NCBI GenBank assembly: GCA_031386985.1
Contig: JANNCV010000005.1
Span: 1 to 64,000 of the forward strand
Length of the DNA: 64,000 nucleotides
DNA from: JANJUB01 sp031386985
GTDB taxonomy: Bacteria > Armatimonadota > Fimbriimonadia > Fimbriimonadales > Fimbriimonadaceae
Reading direction: 5' to 3'
Under the pieces are notes generated by a model that was given only the letters and a program-made list of their open reading frames with translations, had not been told where the DNA came from and ran no database searches. The first letter of the stretch is position 1, and the number at the start of each line of letters is the position of its first letter. The position numbers were made by a program, and so were the translations under genes. Positions 15,765-24,493 of this stretch are shown here, piece by piece.

Positions 15765-17372
15765 ATGAAGCACTCGCTTTATCTCATCGTTGCGATTTCT
15801 GCCCTATTGTCTGCCGGATGTGGAGACAGCGGGTTCAAAAAGACCGATCCAGAAGCCAAAAAGGCCAACGTTCTACGCTATCCAATACCGAATAAGCCCA
15901 CGACGCTTGACCCGGGTGTTGTGCAAGATGGCGACACGATTGATGCGCTTCAACAAGTTTTTGAGGGCTTAGTGGGTTGGAATGAGCAAAATGAACCGAC
16001 CGGGCTTCTTGCTGAAAAATGGGACTTTGAGAAAGACGGAAAGGTCATCGTGTTTCATATCAAGAAGGGCGTGAAATTCCACAACGGGCGCGAGCTTAAG
16101 GCCGAGGACATCAAATGGAGTTGGGAGCGAGTTTGTAGCCCCGAACTTAGATCAACCAATGGAACCGGTTACATGACCGATATCATGGGCGTTCAGGAGG
16201 TTCTGGATAGCAAGGGCAAGATCACCGATATCTCCGGGATTAAGGTTGTTGATGACTATACGCTCAGTGTTGAGCTTACGGCTCCTCGACCCTATTTCCT
16301 TGGCAAACTAACTTATCTTGCTTTTTCAGCAGTTGCGAAGGAAGCACAAGATGGCTTGAAAGAAATGGCAACGGTTGAGCACATGATCGGCACCGGCCCA
16401 TTTAAGGCCGAGCGTTACGTTCCCGAACAGTTGCTGACAATGGTTGCGAACAAGGATTACCACGGCGGAGCTCCCATGCTTGACAAAATTGAGCGCGCCG
16501 TTGTGCTCGATCCCCAAACTCGCTTAAACAAGTTCAAAAACGGGGAGGCTGAGCTTTGCTTAGTTCAGCGAGCCGACGTTGAGAGTATTGAAAAGGACGC
16601 CAACCTCAAGCCGCAGCTTAAATTCCTTGATCGGCCCTCAATTTTCTATGTGGCGATGAACTGCTCTGGTAGCTACCCGCCCTTTAAGGATGTGCGCGTT
16701 CGCCGGGCGTTTGCGATGGCGATTGACCGCAAGAAAATTGTAGAGGTTTACATGAAGGGGGTCAACAAGCAGGCGCATAGCATCGTTCCTCCCGGAGTCT
16801 TTGGTAGTCGAGAGATGGCAAACGAAATCCCCTATAACCCGGAAGAGGCCAAAAAGCTTTTAGCTCAAGCCGGCTATCCGGACGGTAAAGGGATGCCCGA
16901 ACTGGAGATTCGGTATCGGGAAAGCTATCGGGATATCAGTTTGGTCGCCGAAGCCGTTTCCAACGATATCGCCAAGAACCTCGGCGTGAAAGTGAACAAT
17001 CAAGCCAAGGAATGGAAGGCGTATCTCGACCTTTACAACAAGGGCGAAAATCGCTTCTATCATATGCGCTGGGCGGCGGATTATCTGGATCCTCAGAATT
17101 TCATCAGCCACATGCTGGCAACTTACGGGCCTGAAAACCACACCGGGTATTCGAATCCGATTTTCGACAAGCTTTGCAAAGAGGCGGACTCGATAATGGA
17201 TCCGGCTAAACGGGCAGCCCTCTACCAGCAGGCCGAAGATATCGTTTTGCAGGATGCGATTTGGGTTCCAGTTTACTTCCAGCGCGATGCGGAGTTGCAG
17301 AGTCCAAGAGTGAAGGGAATGCGAGAGAGCCTCTTTGGCCATCTCCCTCACACCAAAACCACCTTAAACTGA
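15765..17372 (+). CDS. Oligopeptide-binding lipoprotein (SBP family 5), copy 2
   Basis: 535 residues, lipoprotein signal 'VAISALLSAGCGDSG'. It aligns with copy 1 along the full length with long identical stretches ('NKPTTLDPGVVQD', 'VFEGLVGW', 'FKAERY', 'VRRAFAMAIDR', 'DYLDPQNFISHM'). The pair is therefore a tandem duplication, now diverged. The most different stretch is the N-terminal linker after the lipidated Cys. The stop overlaps the start of the AraC gene by one base (TGATG). Confidence 0.92.
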   Translation: MKHSLYLIVAISALLSAGCGDSGFKKTDPEAKKANVLRYPIPNKPTTLDPGVVQDGDTIDALQQVFEGLVGWNEQNEPTGLLAEKWDFEKDGKVIVFHIKKGVKFHNGRELKAEDIKWSWERVCSPELRSTNGTGYMTDIMGVQEVLDSKGKITDISGIKVVDDYTLSVELTAPRPYFLGKLTYLAFSAVAKEAQDGLKEMATVEHMIGTGPFKAERYVPEQLLTMVANKDYHGGAPMLDKIERAVVLDPQTRLNKFKNGEAELCLVQRADVESIEKDANLKPQLKFLDRPSIFYVAMNCSGSYPPFKDVRVRRAFAMAIDRKKIVEVYMKGVNKQAHSIVPPGVFGSREMANEIPYNPEEAKKLLAQAGYPDGKGMPELEIRYRESYRDISLVAEAVSNDIAKNLGVKVNNQAKEWKAYLDLYNKGENRFYHMRWAADYLDPQNFISHMLATYGPENHTGYSNPIFDKLCKEADSIMDPAKRAALYQQAEDIVLQDAIWVPVYFQRDAELQSPRVKGMRESLFGHLPHTKTTLN

Positions 17373-18079
17373 TGCCGATTCAACCGCCGCGATCTGCTTG
17401 TCCGTTCCATTCTCACGGGGGTGGGATCAGCCTTGTCGAAATCCCGGGCATCGTGCGATGTGCGGATCGAGCGAAGTTGCGCCAAGCGATTGACCAACTC
17501 GTGGCCGCGATTCAGAGAACGGAAGACCTCGAAGAAGCCAAGGGCGAGGCGCTCACGTTCGTTGCGGTTGTTACTGCTGCGACCTTGGAGTTGGGAGCCG
17601 ACCGTTCCATGCATCGAGTGCAGCTTGAAGCCGCGCGGAGCCTGGATAAACTGGAAAGCCAAGCGGCCATCGCACAGGAAGCAAAAGCCATCTGCGAACG
17701 GGTCGCCGCCTCGCTCTTTGCCCCGACCGCCAATCCCACCCAGTTGCTCATTGATCGTGCTTTAGAGATTCTGGATCGTCGGTACAGTGAAGACCTAACC
17801 GACTCAGTTATGGCGGGGTGGATTGGGCTCAGCACCTCGCATTTTCGGCACTTGTTCCGGGAAGTGACGGGCCAGCCTTTCTCGAAGTTTCTGGTCGCTC
17901 TGCGATTAGAAAAGGCTAAGAAGATGCTTATTGAAAGCAGTTCGCTTTCTGTTGGTGACGTCGCATTGGCGTGCGGATTTGCCGGAACTTCCCACTTCAC
18001 GCGTTCATTTACGAGCCGATTTTCGGCCAACCCGTCCACACTTCGTGGGAGTCATTTAGCCGTTCAGGGTAACCGCTAG
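17372..18079 (+). CDS. AraC-family transcriptional regulator
   Basis: 235 residues from ATG 17372, which overlaps the oppA-like stop. The C-terminal ~100 residues are a double helix-turn-helix: 'LDRRYSEDLTDSVMAGWIGL', 'STSHFRHLFREVTGQPFSKF', then 'VGDVALACGFAGTSHFTRSF'. The N-terminal domain begins 'CPFHSHGGGISLVEIPGIVR' and continues as a long helical region; it may be a small sensor domain. The translational coupling suggests control of the two binding proteins or a response to the same solute. Inducer unknown. Confidence 0.85.
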   Translation: MPIQPPRSACPFHSHGGGISLVEIPGIVRCADRAKLRQAIDQLVAAIQRTEDLEEAKGEALTFVAVVTAATLELGADRSMHRVQLEAARSLDKLESQAAIAQEAKAICERVAASLFAPTANPTQLLIDRALEILDRRYSEDLTDSVMAGWIGLSTSHFRHLFREVTGQPFSKFLVALRLEKAKKMLIESSSLSVGDVALACGFAGTSHFTRSFTSRFSANPSTLRGSHLAVQGNR

Positions 18080-18081
18080 CC

Positions 18082-18810
18082 ATGGTCGAAGTTCGCGATC
18101 TCACCGTAACGTTCGGTGCGCGAACAGTGCTACACGAAATTTCGCTTAACGTCGCGGAGGGGGAAGTGGTTGCGATCATGGGGAGTAGCGGAGGCGGCAA
18201 AACCACGCTTCTTAAGTGCATTGCCGGGCTCCTGAACCCAACATCGGGTAGCGTTTATGTCGCGGGGATTGATGTCAGACAGGCACCTGAGGAAGCTCGT
18301 CTGCACATGGGATTGGTCTTCCAATCGGCGGCGTTGTTTGATTTCATGACCGTTTCCGACAACATTCTATTCGGAGTTCGTCGTCGGCGAAAACTAACCA
18401 AGGTAGATGCAGAGAGAGTCGTGCGTGAGTCGCTCGATAGCGTTGGACTAGGCGATATTGGTCACCAGTTCCCCGCAGAACTAAGCGGCGGCATGCGAAA
18501 ACGCGTCGGAATCGCCCGAGCCCTTGCTCTAGAGCCCAAAGTCATTCTTTACGATGAACCGACAACGGGCCTGGACCCCATCACCGCTTACACAATAGAC
18601 GCTGAGATCGCGGAGCTACGGCGCGAACTCGGTGTGACGTCGCTGGTTGTTACACATGACGTAACCGGTGTTTTTCGTTTGGCCGATCGTGTTGCGTTCT
18701 TGGAAGCAGGTGAGCTTGCTTTCCTGGGCACTCCCAGCGCATTTGAGACCAACGATCATGAGGCCATCAAAGAGCTCCTCTACAAGGCTCATGCGCGCTC
18801 TGTAACCTAA
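18082..18810 (+). CDS. ABC transporter ATPase, MlaF/Ttg2A type
   Basis: 242 residues. Walker A 'GSSGGGKTTLLKCIAG', Q-loop 'GLVFQSAALFDFMTVSDNI', signature 'LSGGMRKRVGIARALAL', Walker B 'KVILYDEPTTGLD' and switch His 'VVTHD'. The 'FQSAALFDFMTV' and 'GGMRKRVGIARAL' wording is typical of the lipid-asymmetry ATPases (MlaF). MlaF normally works with MlaE and MlaD, but no such genes follow here. It starts 2 bp after the AraC gene. It could serve a permease encoded elsewhere. Confidence 0.85.
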   Translation: MVEVRDLTVTFGARTVLHEISLNVAEGEVVAIMGSSGGGKTTLLKCIAGLLNPTSGSVYVAGIDVRQAPEEARLHMGLVFQSAALFDFMTVSDNILFGVRRRRKLTKVDAERVVRESLDSVGLGDIGHQFPAELSGGMRKRVGIARALALEPKVILYDEPTTGLDPITAYTIDAEIAELRRELGVTSLVVTHDVTGVFRLADRVAFLEAGELAFLGTPSAFETNDHEAIKELLYKAHARSVT

Positions 18811-18842
18811 ACATTTTACAAACCTGGTGATCTTTTTCACCC

Positions 18843-18856
18843 GATATACGTATATC
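18843..18856. promoter_or_regulatory. 14-bp perfect palindrome, candidate operator
   Basis: GATATACGTATATC lies 39 bp before the LTxxQ protein start, in the short gap after the MlaF-like gene. A perfect AT-rich palindrome in a promoter region is a likely dimer-binding site. The regulator is not identified. Confidence 0.4.
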
Positions 18857-18894
18857 TTTGTGTATTGTCGCTTGAAGGAGACAAGGAAGCAAAA

Positions 18895-19434
18895 ATGAAA
18901 AAGATTTTAACCATTATGATTTCGACCGCTTTGGTAGCGGGTGTAACAACGGCGATGGCTCAGACAGCTGGCCCGAAGACGGGTCAGGGCGCCAAGGCGG
19001 GCCAAGCTAAGCCTGGTCAAGGTGGCGGAATGCGCCGTATGGGCGGCGGCGGCACCGGAATGCTACTGCGCGAAGAGAATGCCAAGAAGCTTGGCCTCAC
19101 CGAAGCTCAGAAAGCAAAGATCAAGGCGATTGGCGAGGAAACTCAAAAGGCGCTTAAGCCCTACATGCCCGATCGCGAGAAGCTGAAGGGCATGAGCCGC
19201 GAAGACATGATGGCTGCGTTTCAGAAAATGCAAGCCAAAACAAAGCCAATCACCGATGCGGCAATGAAGAAGATCGACGCTGTCTTAACGCCCGCTCAGC
19301 AAAAGCAAGTTGCTGAAATGCGCAAAGCAATGGAAGCACAGCGAGGCAAGGGCGGCTTTGGCGGTCCCGGCGGAGCAGCGGGCAAGGGCGGAGCTGCTGG
19401 TAAGGGCGGCAAAGGCGGGAAAGGCGGTCTGTAA
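18895..19434 (+). CDS. Secreted LTxxQ (Spy/CpxP-like) protein with Gly/Lys-rich tail
   Basis: 179 residues from ATG 18895 (AAGGAGACAAGGAAGC upstream). Signal peptide 'ILTIMISTALVAGVTTAMAQ'. The core has two LTxxQ motifs: 'LGLTEAQKAKIKAIGEE' near residue 70 and 'VLTPAQQKQVAEMRKA' near 140, in long helices. Spy and CpxP are periplasmic chaperones or stress sensors. The last ~35 residues are almost only Gly, Lys and Ala ('GKGGKGGKGGL'), and a second Gly-rich stretch lies before the core. Followed by a strong terminator. Confidence 0.8.
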   Translation: MKKILTIMISTALVAGVTTAMAQTAGPKTGQGAKAGQAKPGQGGGMRRMGGGGTGMLLREENAKKLGLTEAQKAKIKAIGEETQKALKPYMPDREKLKGMSREDMMAAFQKMQAKTKPITDAAMKKIDAVLTPAQQKQVAEMRKAMEAQRGKGGFGGPGGAAGKGGAAGKGGKGGKGGL

Positions 19435-19455
19435 CCTCTTAGCCTGAGAGAAAGG

Positions 19456-19487
19456 AAAGCCCAGAACCGTCGACGGTTCTGGGCTTT
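19456..19487 (+). terminator. Rho-independent terminator
   Basis: A perfect 32-bp palindrome (stem starting AAAGCCCAGAACCGTC) just after the LTxxQ gene, ending in a short T-rich tract. It may also act on the opposite strand, for the aldolase gene 176 bp away. Confidence 0.85.
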
Positions 19488-19662
19488 CTTGTGCGTGCTC
19501 ATAGCTAGGGTTGAGCCAAGCGACACCTAGGGAGTGTTCCGACCTTGCGACTGAAAGGCGGACCACAACTGTAAGTGCAACCCTGAAAACAGGAACCTCG
19601 GGCTTAATGTATCCTTTTAAAGACCGGTCCCACAAGTCCAACCCGTCCAACTTCCAGACGGG

Positions 19663-21675
19663 TTAGCGCATAAACGCTTCGCGAACACCGGCGTCAACCG
19701 GGATGACCGCGCCCGTGGTCCGAGAGCTTTTGGCGTCGCTCGCGAGCCAGCAAATGGCCTCTGCGACGTGCTCGGGATGAACTTCTACGCCAAGTAATGA
19801 GCGCTTTCGGTAGTAATCCGGCAGCTCTTCAATCGGGATGCCGAGGCTTGCGGCGGTTTGGGTTTTCCAGGCGTCGGACCAGATGCCGCTGCCTTGGATC
19901 ACGGCGTCGGGGTTTACGGCGTTGCAGCGAATGCTGTGCTTAGCCAGATCATTTGCGGCACACCGCATGAGGTGGAGTTCGAAGGCCTTGGTCGCGGAAT
20001 AAATCGCGGCATTTGAACCGACGGTGGCGGCATTTTTGGAACCGACAACAACGATATTCCCGCCCAGGCCTTGCTTGATCATGAGCTGAGTGGCCTCGCG
20101 CATCGCCTCGAAATAGGCTTTCATGAGGAGATCGCTGAGGAACTTGTAATCGGCATCGGTGGTATCAGCAACGGTTCCCCGGCGGGCGTTTCCGGCATTG
20201 ATCACGCAGATATCAAGCCCCCCAAACTGTTCGACGGTAGAGCGAAAGGCCGTGCGCAAGGCTTCGGAATCGGTGACATCGCACGCAATTCCGATGAAAT
20301 CAACATGCCCGGGAGCATTGATTTCAGCAATTTTCTCTTCGTTGAGGTCAAGAACGACGACGCAAGCTCCCTTTGCATGCAGTTGGCGAGCAGTAGCTAA
20401 GCCGATGCCTTGACCCCCACCCGTAACGAGCGCGATCTTGCGGCTGAACTCCTTCTCCGCGGGCATTCGTTGGAGCTTTGCTTCTTCGAGGAGCCAGTAT
20501 TCGATGTCGAACGCCTCTTGCTCGGGCAGCGCAGTGTATTTGGAAACGGTCTCAGCTCCGCGCATCACCTCGATGGCGCGGCAATAGAACTCCGAGGTGA
20601 CCATCGCTTCCTTCTTCGTCTTGCCAAACGTGATCATTCCCCGACCGGGAACGAGGATTACGCTTGGATTTGGGTTGCGGATGGCAGGAGAGTTGGGGCG
20701 TTTGCAACGCTCGTAATACTCGGAGTAGCCCTTGCGATATTCTTCCAAAGCGGGTTCGATGGACTTGCCCATTTCCAAAATCATCGGGCGGATTTTGGTG
20801 CGAAGGAAGTGATCGGGGCAGCTTGTGCCCATTTGCGCTAGCTCAGTTAGTCGGGAACGGCTGACAAAATCAAGCACGGCTTCCCCGGATTCGAGATGGG
20901 CGATGTTAGCGAGGCCGTTGAAGGCGGTCAATCCCCGGAGAACGGCCGTCGTTTCGACAAGATCGCCGACCTGAGTGAACATCAACTGGTCTCCGAACGG
21001 ACTTGAAGCGGAACGAGCATCAATGAAGGCTTGAGCCTTGTTGATTAGGCGCAAAGTGAGTTCGTAGCATTCCTGGGCATCATCCGCCCAGTTGATAAGG
21101 CCATGGCTACCCATGACAATTCCCTTGATGCCCGGTCTGTGCCGGATTTGATCACGGATCATCAGACCAAGCTCGAAACCCGGTCGTTTCCATGGAACAT
21201 AGCCAACCTCATCACCATAAATCTCGGCGGTGAGCTTCTCGGCATCGGCGGCAGCGGCGATCGCGATTACGGCATCGGCGTGAACGTGATCCACATGCTT
21301 AAATGGGACGAACGCATGCAAAGGAGTATCAATTGAGCATGCGGTCGGGTTCATCCCAAAGTTGCAGTGCGGATATAGCCCGACTATCTCATCTTCCGTC
21401 GCCCCCGCTTGATAGCGAGCCTCAAGGCCAAGAATTGGTGATAAGTAAAGCGAAGCCAGCCCGGCACGCTTCATCGTCCCCAAGTCGCCGCCGGAGCCTT
21501 TGACCCACATCACTGAGACCTCTTCGCCAGTTAGGGGGTCGGTTTCGGTAACCTTGGTCGAGGTGTTCCCGCCGCCGAAATTGGTGATGCGGGGGTCGCT
21601 TCCCAGCAAGTTTGAGCGATAAACGAGCAGGTCAACTGGCGAGAGAGATTGAGCTTGCCAGAGGTTTGGAATCAT
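19663..21675 (-). CDS. Bifunctional class II aldolase/short-chain dehydrogenase (rhamnulose-phosphate aldolase/lactaldehyde dehydrogenase type)
   Basis: 670 residues. The N-terminal ~390 residues are a class II aldolase/adducin domain ('LGSDPRITNFGGGNTSTKV', 'VKGSGGDLGTMK', 'HVDHVHADAVIAIAAA', 'GIVMGSHGLINW'). The C-terminal ~260 residues are an SDR with 'LVTGGGQGIGLATARQL', 'NAGNARRG' and the catalytic 'YSATKAF'. The two-domain fusion is characteristic of the L-rhamnose pathway protein that splits rhamnulose-1-phosphate and oxidises lactaldehyde. No other rhamnose genes are adjacent. It overlaps the upstream membrane protein gene by 4 bp. Confidence 0.88.
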   Translation of the reverse strand: MIPNLWQAQSLSPVDLLVYRSNLLGSDPRITNFGGGNTSTKVTETDPLTGEEVSVMWVKGSGGDLGTMKRAGLASLYLSPILGLEARYQAGATEDEIVGLYPHCNFGMNPTACSIDTPLHAFVPFKHVDHVHADAVIAIAAAADAEKLTAEIYGDEVGYVPWKRPGFELGLMIRDQIRHRPGIKGIVMGSHGLINWADDAQECYELTLRLINKAQAFIDARSASSPFGDQLMFTQVGDLVETTAVLRGLTAFNGLANIAHLESGEAVLDFVSRSRLTELAQMGTSCPDHFLRTKIRPMILEMGKSIEPALEEYRKGYSEYYERCKRPNSPAIRNPNPSVILVPGRGMITFGKTKKEAMVTSEFYCRAIEVMRGAETVSKYTALPEQEAFDIEYWLLEEAKLQRMPAEKEFSRKIALVTGGGQGIGLATARQLHAKGACVVVLDLNEEKIAEINAPGHVDFIGIACDVTDSEALRTAFRSTVEQFGGLDICVINAGNARRGTVADTTDADYKFLSDLLMKAYFEAMREATQLMIKQGLGGNIVVVGSKNAATVGSNAAIYSATKAFELHLMRCAANDLAKHSIRCNAVNPDAVIQGSGIWSDAWKTQTAASLGIPIEELPDYYRKRSLLGVEVHPEHVAEAICWLASDAKSSRTTGAVIPVDAGVREAFMR

Positions 21676-22127
21676 CGTGGTAAAGCCGGGTAAAAGGACC
21701 GGTTGATCGCGGCGACGTCAACTTTCCAGGCATCTTTCACTTTTAGTAGGGGTATGCGGTGCAACGTTGGGTCGTTGTCTCCCGCCACCTTGAGGTTTAT
21801 TCTGGCGATTACGGTTTCTTGAGAAGAAGTTTCGATGCCGTCAAAGGCCCATCTAAATTGAAAGTATTTGGTTCGTTTCAGGTTATCCTCCCATTTAGCT
21901 TGAACAGCGGCCTCATCTTGCCCATCAAGATAGGTAAAACTCGCGAGTTTCTTCGCATCCGTTTCAGCAAGTGCACTCATGAAGCCATTGGCCGTTGTCT
22001 CTGGACCTTTATTTTCACCCGAGAACATGACGACGCCCAAGCTAGCCAATACGCAAACAACCGCAATTGCGGCCACGACGCTGATTCGACCGGATTGGGC
22101 GGAACTTTGGCTCGATTTGTATTTCAT
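21672..22127 (-). CDS. Small membrane-anchored protein of unknown function
   Basis: 151 residues. One N-terminal membrane segment ('ISVVAAIAVVCVLASLGVVM') and a ~110-residue outer domain with an NTF2-like feel ('TTANGFMSALAETDAKKLAS', 'AWKVDVAAINRSFYP'). It has the pattern of DUF4878-type lipoprotein domains but I do not claim that family. It overlaps the aldolase start by 4 bp. Confidence 0.65.
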   Translation of the reverse strand: MKYKSSQSSAQSGRISVVAAIAVVCVLASLGVVMFSGENKGPETTANGFMSALAETDAKKLASFTYLDGQDEAAVQAKWEDNLKRTKYFQFRWAFDGIETSSQETVIARINLKVAGDNDPTLHRIPLLKVKDAWKVDVAAINRSFYPALPR

Positions 22128-22156
22128 GAATGCATCAACCGATTTTGTGGAACTCT

Positions 22157-22242
22157 TGGTGCCGGGGGAGGGACTCGAACCCTCATGTAGTCTCCCACAA
22201 CGGTGTTTGAGACCGCCGCGTCTACCATTCCGCCACCCCGGC
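22157..22242 (-). tRNA. tRNA-Leu (CAA)
   Basis: Read on the minus strand: acceptor GCCGGGG...CCCCGGC with encoded CCA, D-loop TGGCGGAATGGTAGACGC, anticodon stem GCGGT/ACCGT with loop CTCAAAC (anticodon CAA), a long variable arm typical of Leu, and T loop TTCGAGT. Confidence 0.95.
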
Positions 22243-22254
22243 GCGAGCTTAAAG

Positions 22255-22740
22255 TTATACCCCGTTCAGCCTACTCTTGAATGCGTGACAGATGGCAATC
22301 GCGAGTGCATCGGCCACATCGTCGGGTTTTGGGGTCTCTTTTAGCGAGAGCAGCTTGGTGACCATGAACTGCACTTGCTTCTTATCCGCTGCTCCATTGC
22401 CTACCACGGCGAGCTTGATTTCCGGCGGGGAATACTCGGTCCATTGCAAATTATGGTGGGCGGTGGCGAGCAGGATTACGCCTAGGGCCTTGGAAACATC
22501 CATAGCGGTGGTTTTGTTCGCCGCGAACAGGAGTCTTTCAGTTGCAACCTTGTCCGGGTTGGTTCGAGCGATGAGGCTGGTGACTTCCTCGTAGATGTAT
22601 TTAAGGCGATCAGTCAGAACAATCCGGGGGCTCACGATGATGCCGTACTCAATCGCGGTGAGTCGCGAGCCTTCCCGCTCAACCAAAGCAAACCCAATCC
22701 GCTCGAGCCCCGGATCAATCCCCAAAATACGCACGCTCAA
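22255..22740 (-). CDS. ruvC: Holliday-junction resolvase RuvC
   Basis: 161 residues, normal length. Cuts Holliday junctions symmetrically with RuvAB in recombinational repair. The four acidic catalytic residues are present: Asp in 'ILGIDPGLERIG', Glu in 'VATERLLFAANKTT', and two Asp in 'PKPDDVADALAIAICH'. ruvA and ruvB are not beside it. Confidence 0.94.
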   Translation of the reverse strand: MSVRILGIDPGLERIGFALVEREGSRLTAIEYGIIVSPRIVLTDRLKYIYEEVTSLIARTNPDKVATERLLFAANKTTAMDVSKALGVILLATAHHNLQWTEYSPPEIKLAVVGNGAADKKQVQFMVTKLLSLKETPKPDDVADALAIAICHAFKSRLNGV

Positions 22741-22779
22741 TTGTGCAACGTTTTGTCCTCCGAGAACGCTTTACTTATT

Positions 22780-23277
22780 GTGAGAATTATTTTTGGATTA
22801 GCATTGGCGTGCGCCTTGATCGGCTGTGATGATCAGGCCAGAATGGAGGTTTCGAGCGAAGGTGGGAAAGCTCTACAAAGCGCGGGGAAGGCGATCTCTA
22901 TCGGATTTGCTTCGGCGATGAAGAAGGCCAAAGAACTCTCCGATGATGCCAGCCCCCAGGTTGTCGCTGCGCAAAAAACCGCTCTGGAAACTATTCATGC
23001 CCAACTCAAGAAGATTCCCAGACCAAGCCCCGAGATTCAGAAGCAAATGGATGACCTGCAAAACGGAATTGAGAAGCTGGATGCGCAGGTGATGCTAAAA
23101 CTAGCTCAAGATCAGGCTAATGAGCTTGTTGAGAAAGCGAAAGCGATGGGCAAAACCGCCGAAGAAGTGAAGGAAAAGCTTCGCGAGACGGACGAAAAAT
23201 ACCGCGATGCCGAAAGGAGATTGAAAGATGCCCAAACACGCTACGAAGAAGCAAAATCTAGGCTCGGAATAACCTAA
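22780..23277 (+). CDS. Coiled-coil lipoprotein of unknown function
   Basis: 165 residues if translation starts at GTG 22780, giving a signal 'IIFGLALACALIGCDDQ' with a good lipobox (L-I-G-C). The frame also extends to 22741. The mature protein is nearly all helix with heptad-like content ('LAQDQANELVEKAKAMGKTA', 'EVKEKLRETDEKYRDAERRL'), likely a coiled coil anchored to a membrane. No family recognised. Confidence 0.65.
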   Translation: MRIIFGLALACALIGCDDQARMEVSSEGGKALQSAGKAISIGFASAMKKAKELSDDASPQVVAAQKTALETIHAQLKKIPRPSPEIQKQMDDLQNGIEKLDAQVMLKLAQDQANELVEKAKAMGKTAEEVKEKLRETDEKYRDAERRLKDAQTRYEEAKSRLGIT

Positions 23278-23297
23278 CAATGAGGTAAGGTTGGGTT

Positions 23298-23864
23298 ATG
23301 GTCGCTTCGCTCCTCTTGCTTGCCGCTCAACCTGTCGTCGCCCTCCAAACTCCTCCAGAACAGGTTGCGCTCAAGATTGATTTCATTACCTTTGATCACG
23401 CCCTGGAATGGTCGAACATGCCAGGAAAACCGGAAGTTTTCAAAGACGCACCGCTCGGGTTGCCGTTTGAAGCCAGAATTGTCAAGGAGGAGGGGCGCTC
23501 CTACGCGAAAATCCCTTATCTGCGCGCGCAAACCGAACCCGCATTCATGGTCATTTCCTCCCCCATCGCTACAATGGGGATGGGTCTGGAATCCACGGTG
23601 ATGCAGCGAGCTAACGAACATACCTTCACGCTCGCGTTTAAAGTTGTTCCTGATCTCAAAGTGCCCGGAACCCACCGCATAGCTGTTAGCGTTGATAACG
23701 CCGTCCGGAAGGTTGATGCTCAATACCCGTTTACTTACACCACCCGGTTTGCCGAGGGCGAGACCCTAGTCCTGGCCATCAGGGCCAACGCACCCACACG
23801 AAACACCGTCCAAATGATCGCCGTCCGTTGGTTGGCACAAAACAAACTGCCAGGCGGAAACTAG
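23298..23864 (+). CDS. Secreted protein of unknown function, paralogue A
   Basis: 188 residues with a short signal sequence ('ASLLLLAAQPVVA'). The layout 'AFMVISSPIATMGMGLESTV' followed by a beta-rich second half resembles, loosely, the 'isaP.i.t..g..a.i' strand of secretin-type domains. It is closely related to the next gene in length, order of motifs and phrasing (EWSNMPGKPEVFKD versus DWSKLPGTAQVVKD). Function unknown. Confidence 0.65.
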   Translation: MVASLLLLAAQPVVALQTPPEQVALKIDFITFDHALEWSNMPGKPEVFKDAPLGLPFEARIVKEEGRSYAKIPYLRAQTEPAFMVISSPIATMGMGLESTVMQRANEHTFTLAFKVVPDLKVPGTHRIAVSVDNAVRKVDAQYPFTYTTRFAEGETLVLAIRANAPTRNTVQMIAVRWLAQNKLPGGN

Positions 23865-23910
23865 TGAACTCGGTGGAACTTCATAGCACCCCGATCAGGT
23901 AAGTTGGACT

Positions 23911-24492
23911 ATGACATCCCTTTGCTTAATCCTCGCTTTCCAAACTGGAATCGCTCCCAAACCAGAACACAACCAGGTAATGCTGAAGTGCCAGATGGTT
24001 GCGTTTGATAGGGTGGTGGATTGGTCGAAGCTGCCAGGAACGGCCCAAGTGGTGAAAGATGTCCAGCCAGGGATGCCTTTCCAAGCAAGGGTGGCAAAGA
24101 TGAATGGAAAGGCATTTGCGAGCATGATCTACGAACTCGCCGGCGAAGCTCCAGCTTTCAAAATCCTTTCTTCTCCAAATATGAAGACGCTGATGGGAAT
24201 GCCCGCGAACGTTTCAATCGGGGATGCAAAAACGGGCGAGGGGTTCTCTCTCTCAGTCAACCTCGTTGCGAATCCTGGTGAATCCTTGGAGTATCAGCTT
24301 AGGGTTCAATACGATAACGCTCATCACTCGCCCGAGAACAAAACTTACCCATTCAGTTTCTCAACGAAGCTGGTGCCAAACCAAACTCTCGCCCTCGCCA
24401 TCAAGCCGACGGACAAGGGTGATCTCACGAAAACGGTTCAGCTGATCACGATCCAGTGGGTTCGTGACGGTCAGGCATCAGGCGGACGCTAG
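23911..24492 (+). CDS. Secreted protein of unknown function, paralogue B
   Basis: 193 residues with an N-terminal hydrophobic segment. Tandem paralogue of the preceding gene: 'VMLKCQMVAFDRVVDWSKLP', 'AFKILSSPNMKTLMGMPANV', 'YPFSFSTKLVPNQTLALAIK', 'TVQLITIQWV'. The gene ends one base before the GTG of the Pup-ligase-like gene, so the two are tightly linked. Confidence 0.65.
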   Translation: MTSLCLILAFQTGIAPKPEHNQVMLKCQMVAFDRVVDWSKLPGTAQVVKDVQPGMPFQARVAKMNGKAFASMIYELAGEAPAFKILSSPNMKTLMGMPANVSIGDAKTGEGFSLSVNLVANPGESLEYQLRVQYDNAHHSPENKTYPFSFSTKLVPNQTLALAIKPTDKGDLTKTVQLITIQWVRDGQASGGR

Positions 24493-24493
24493 A

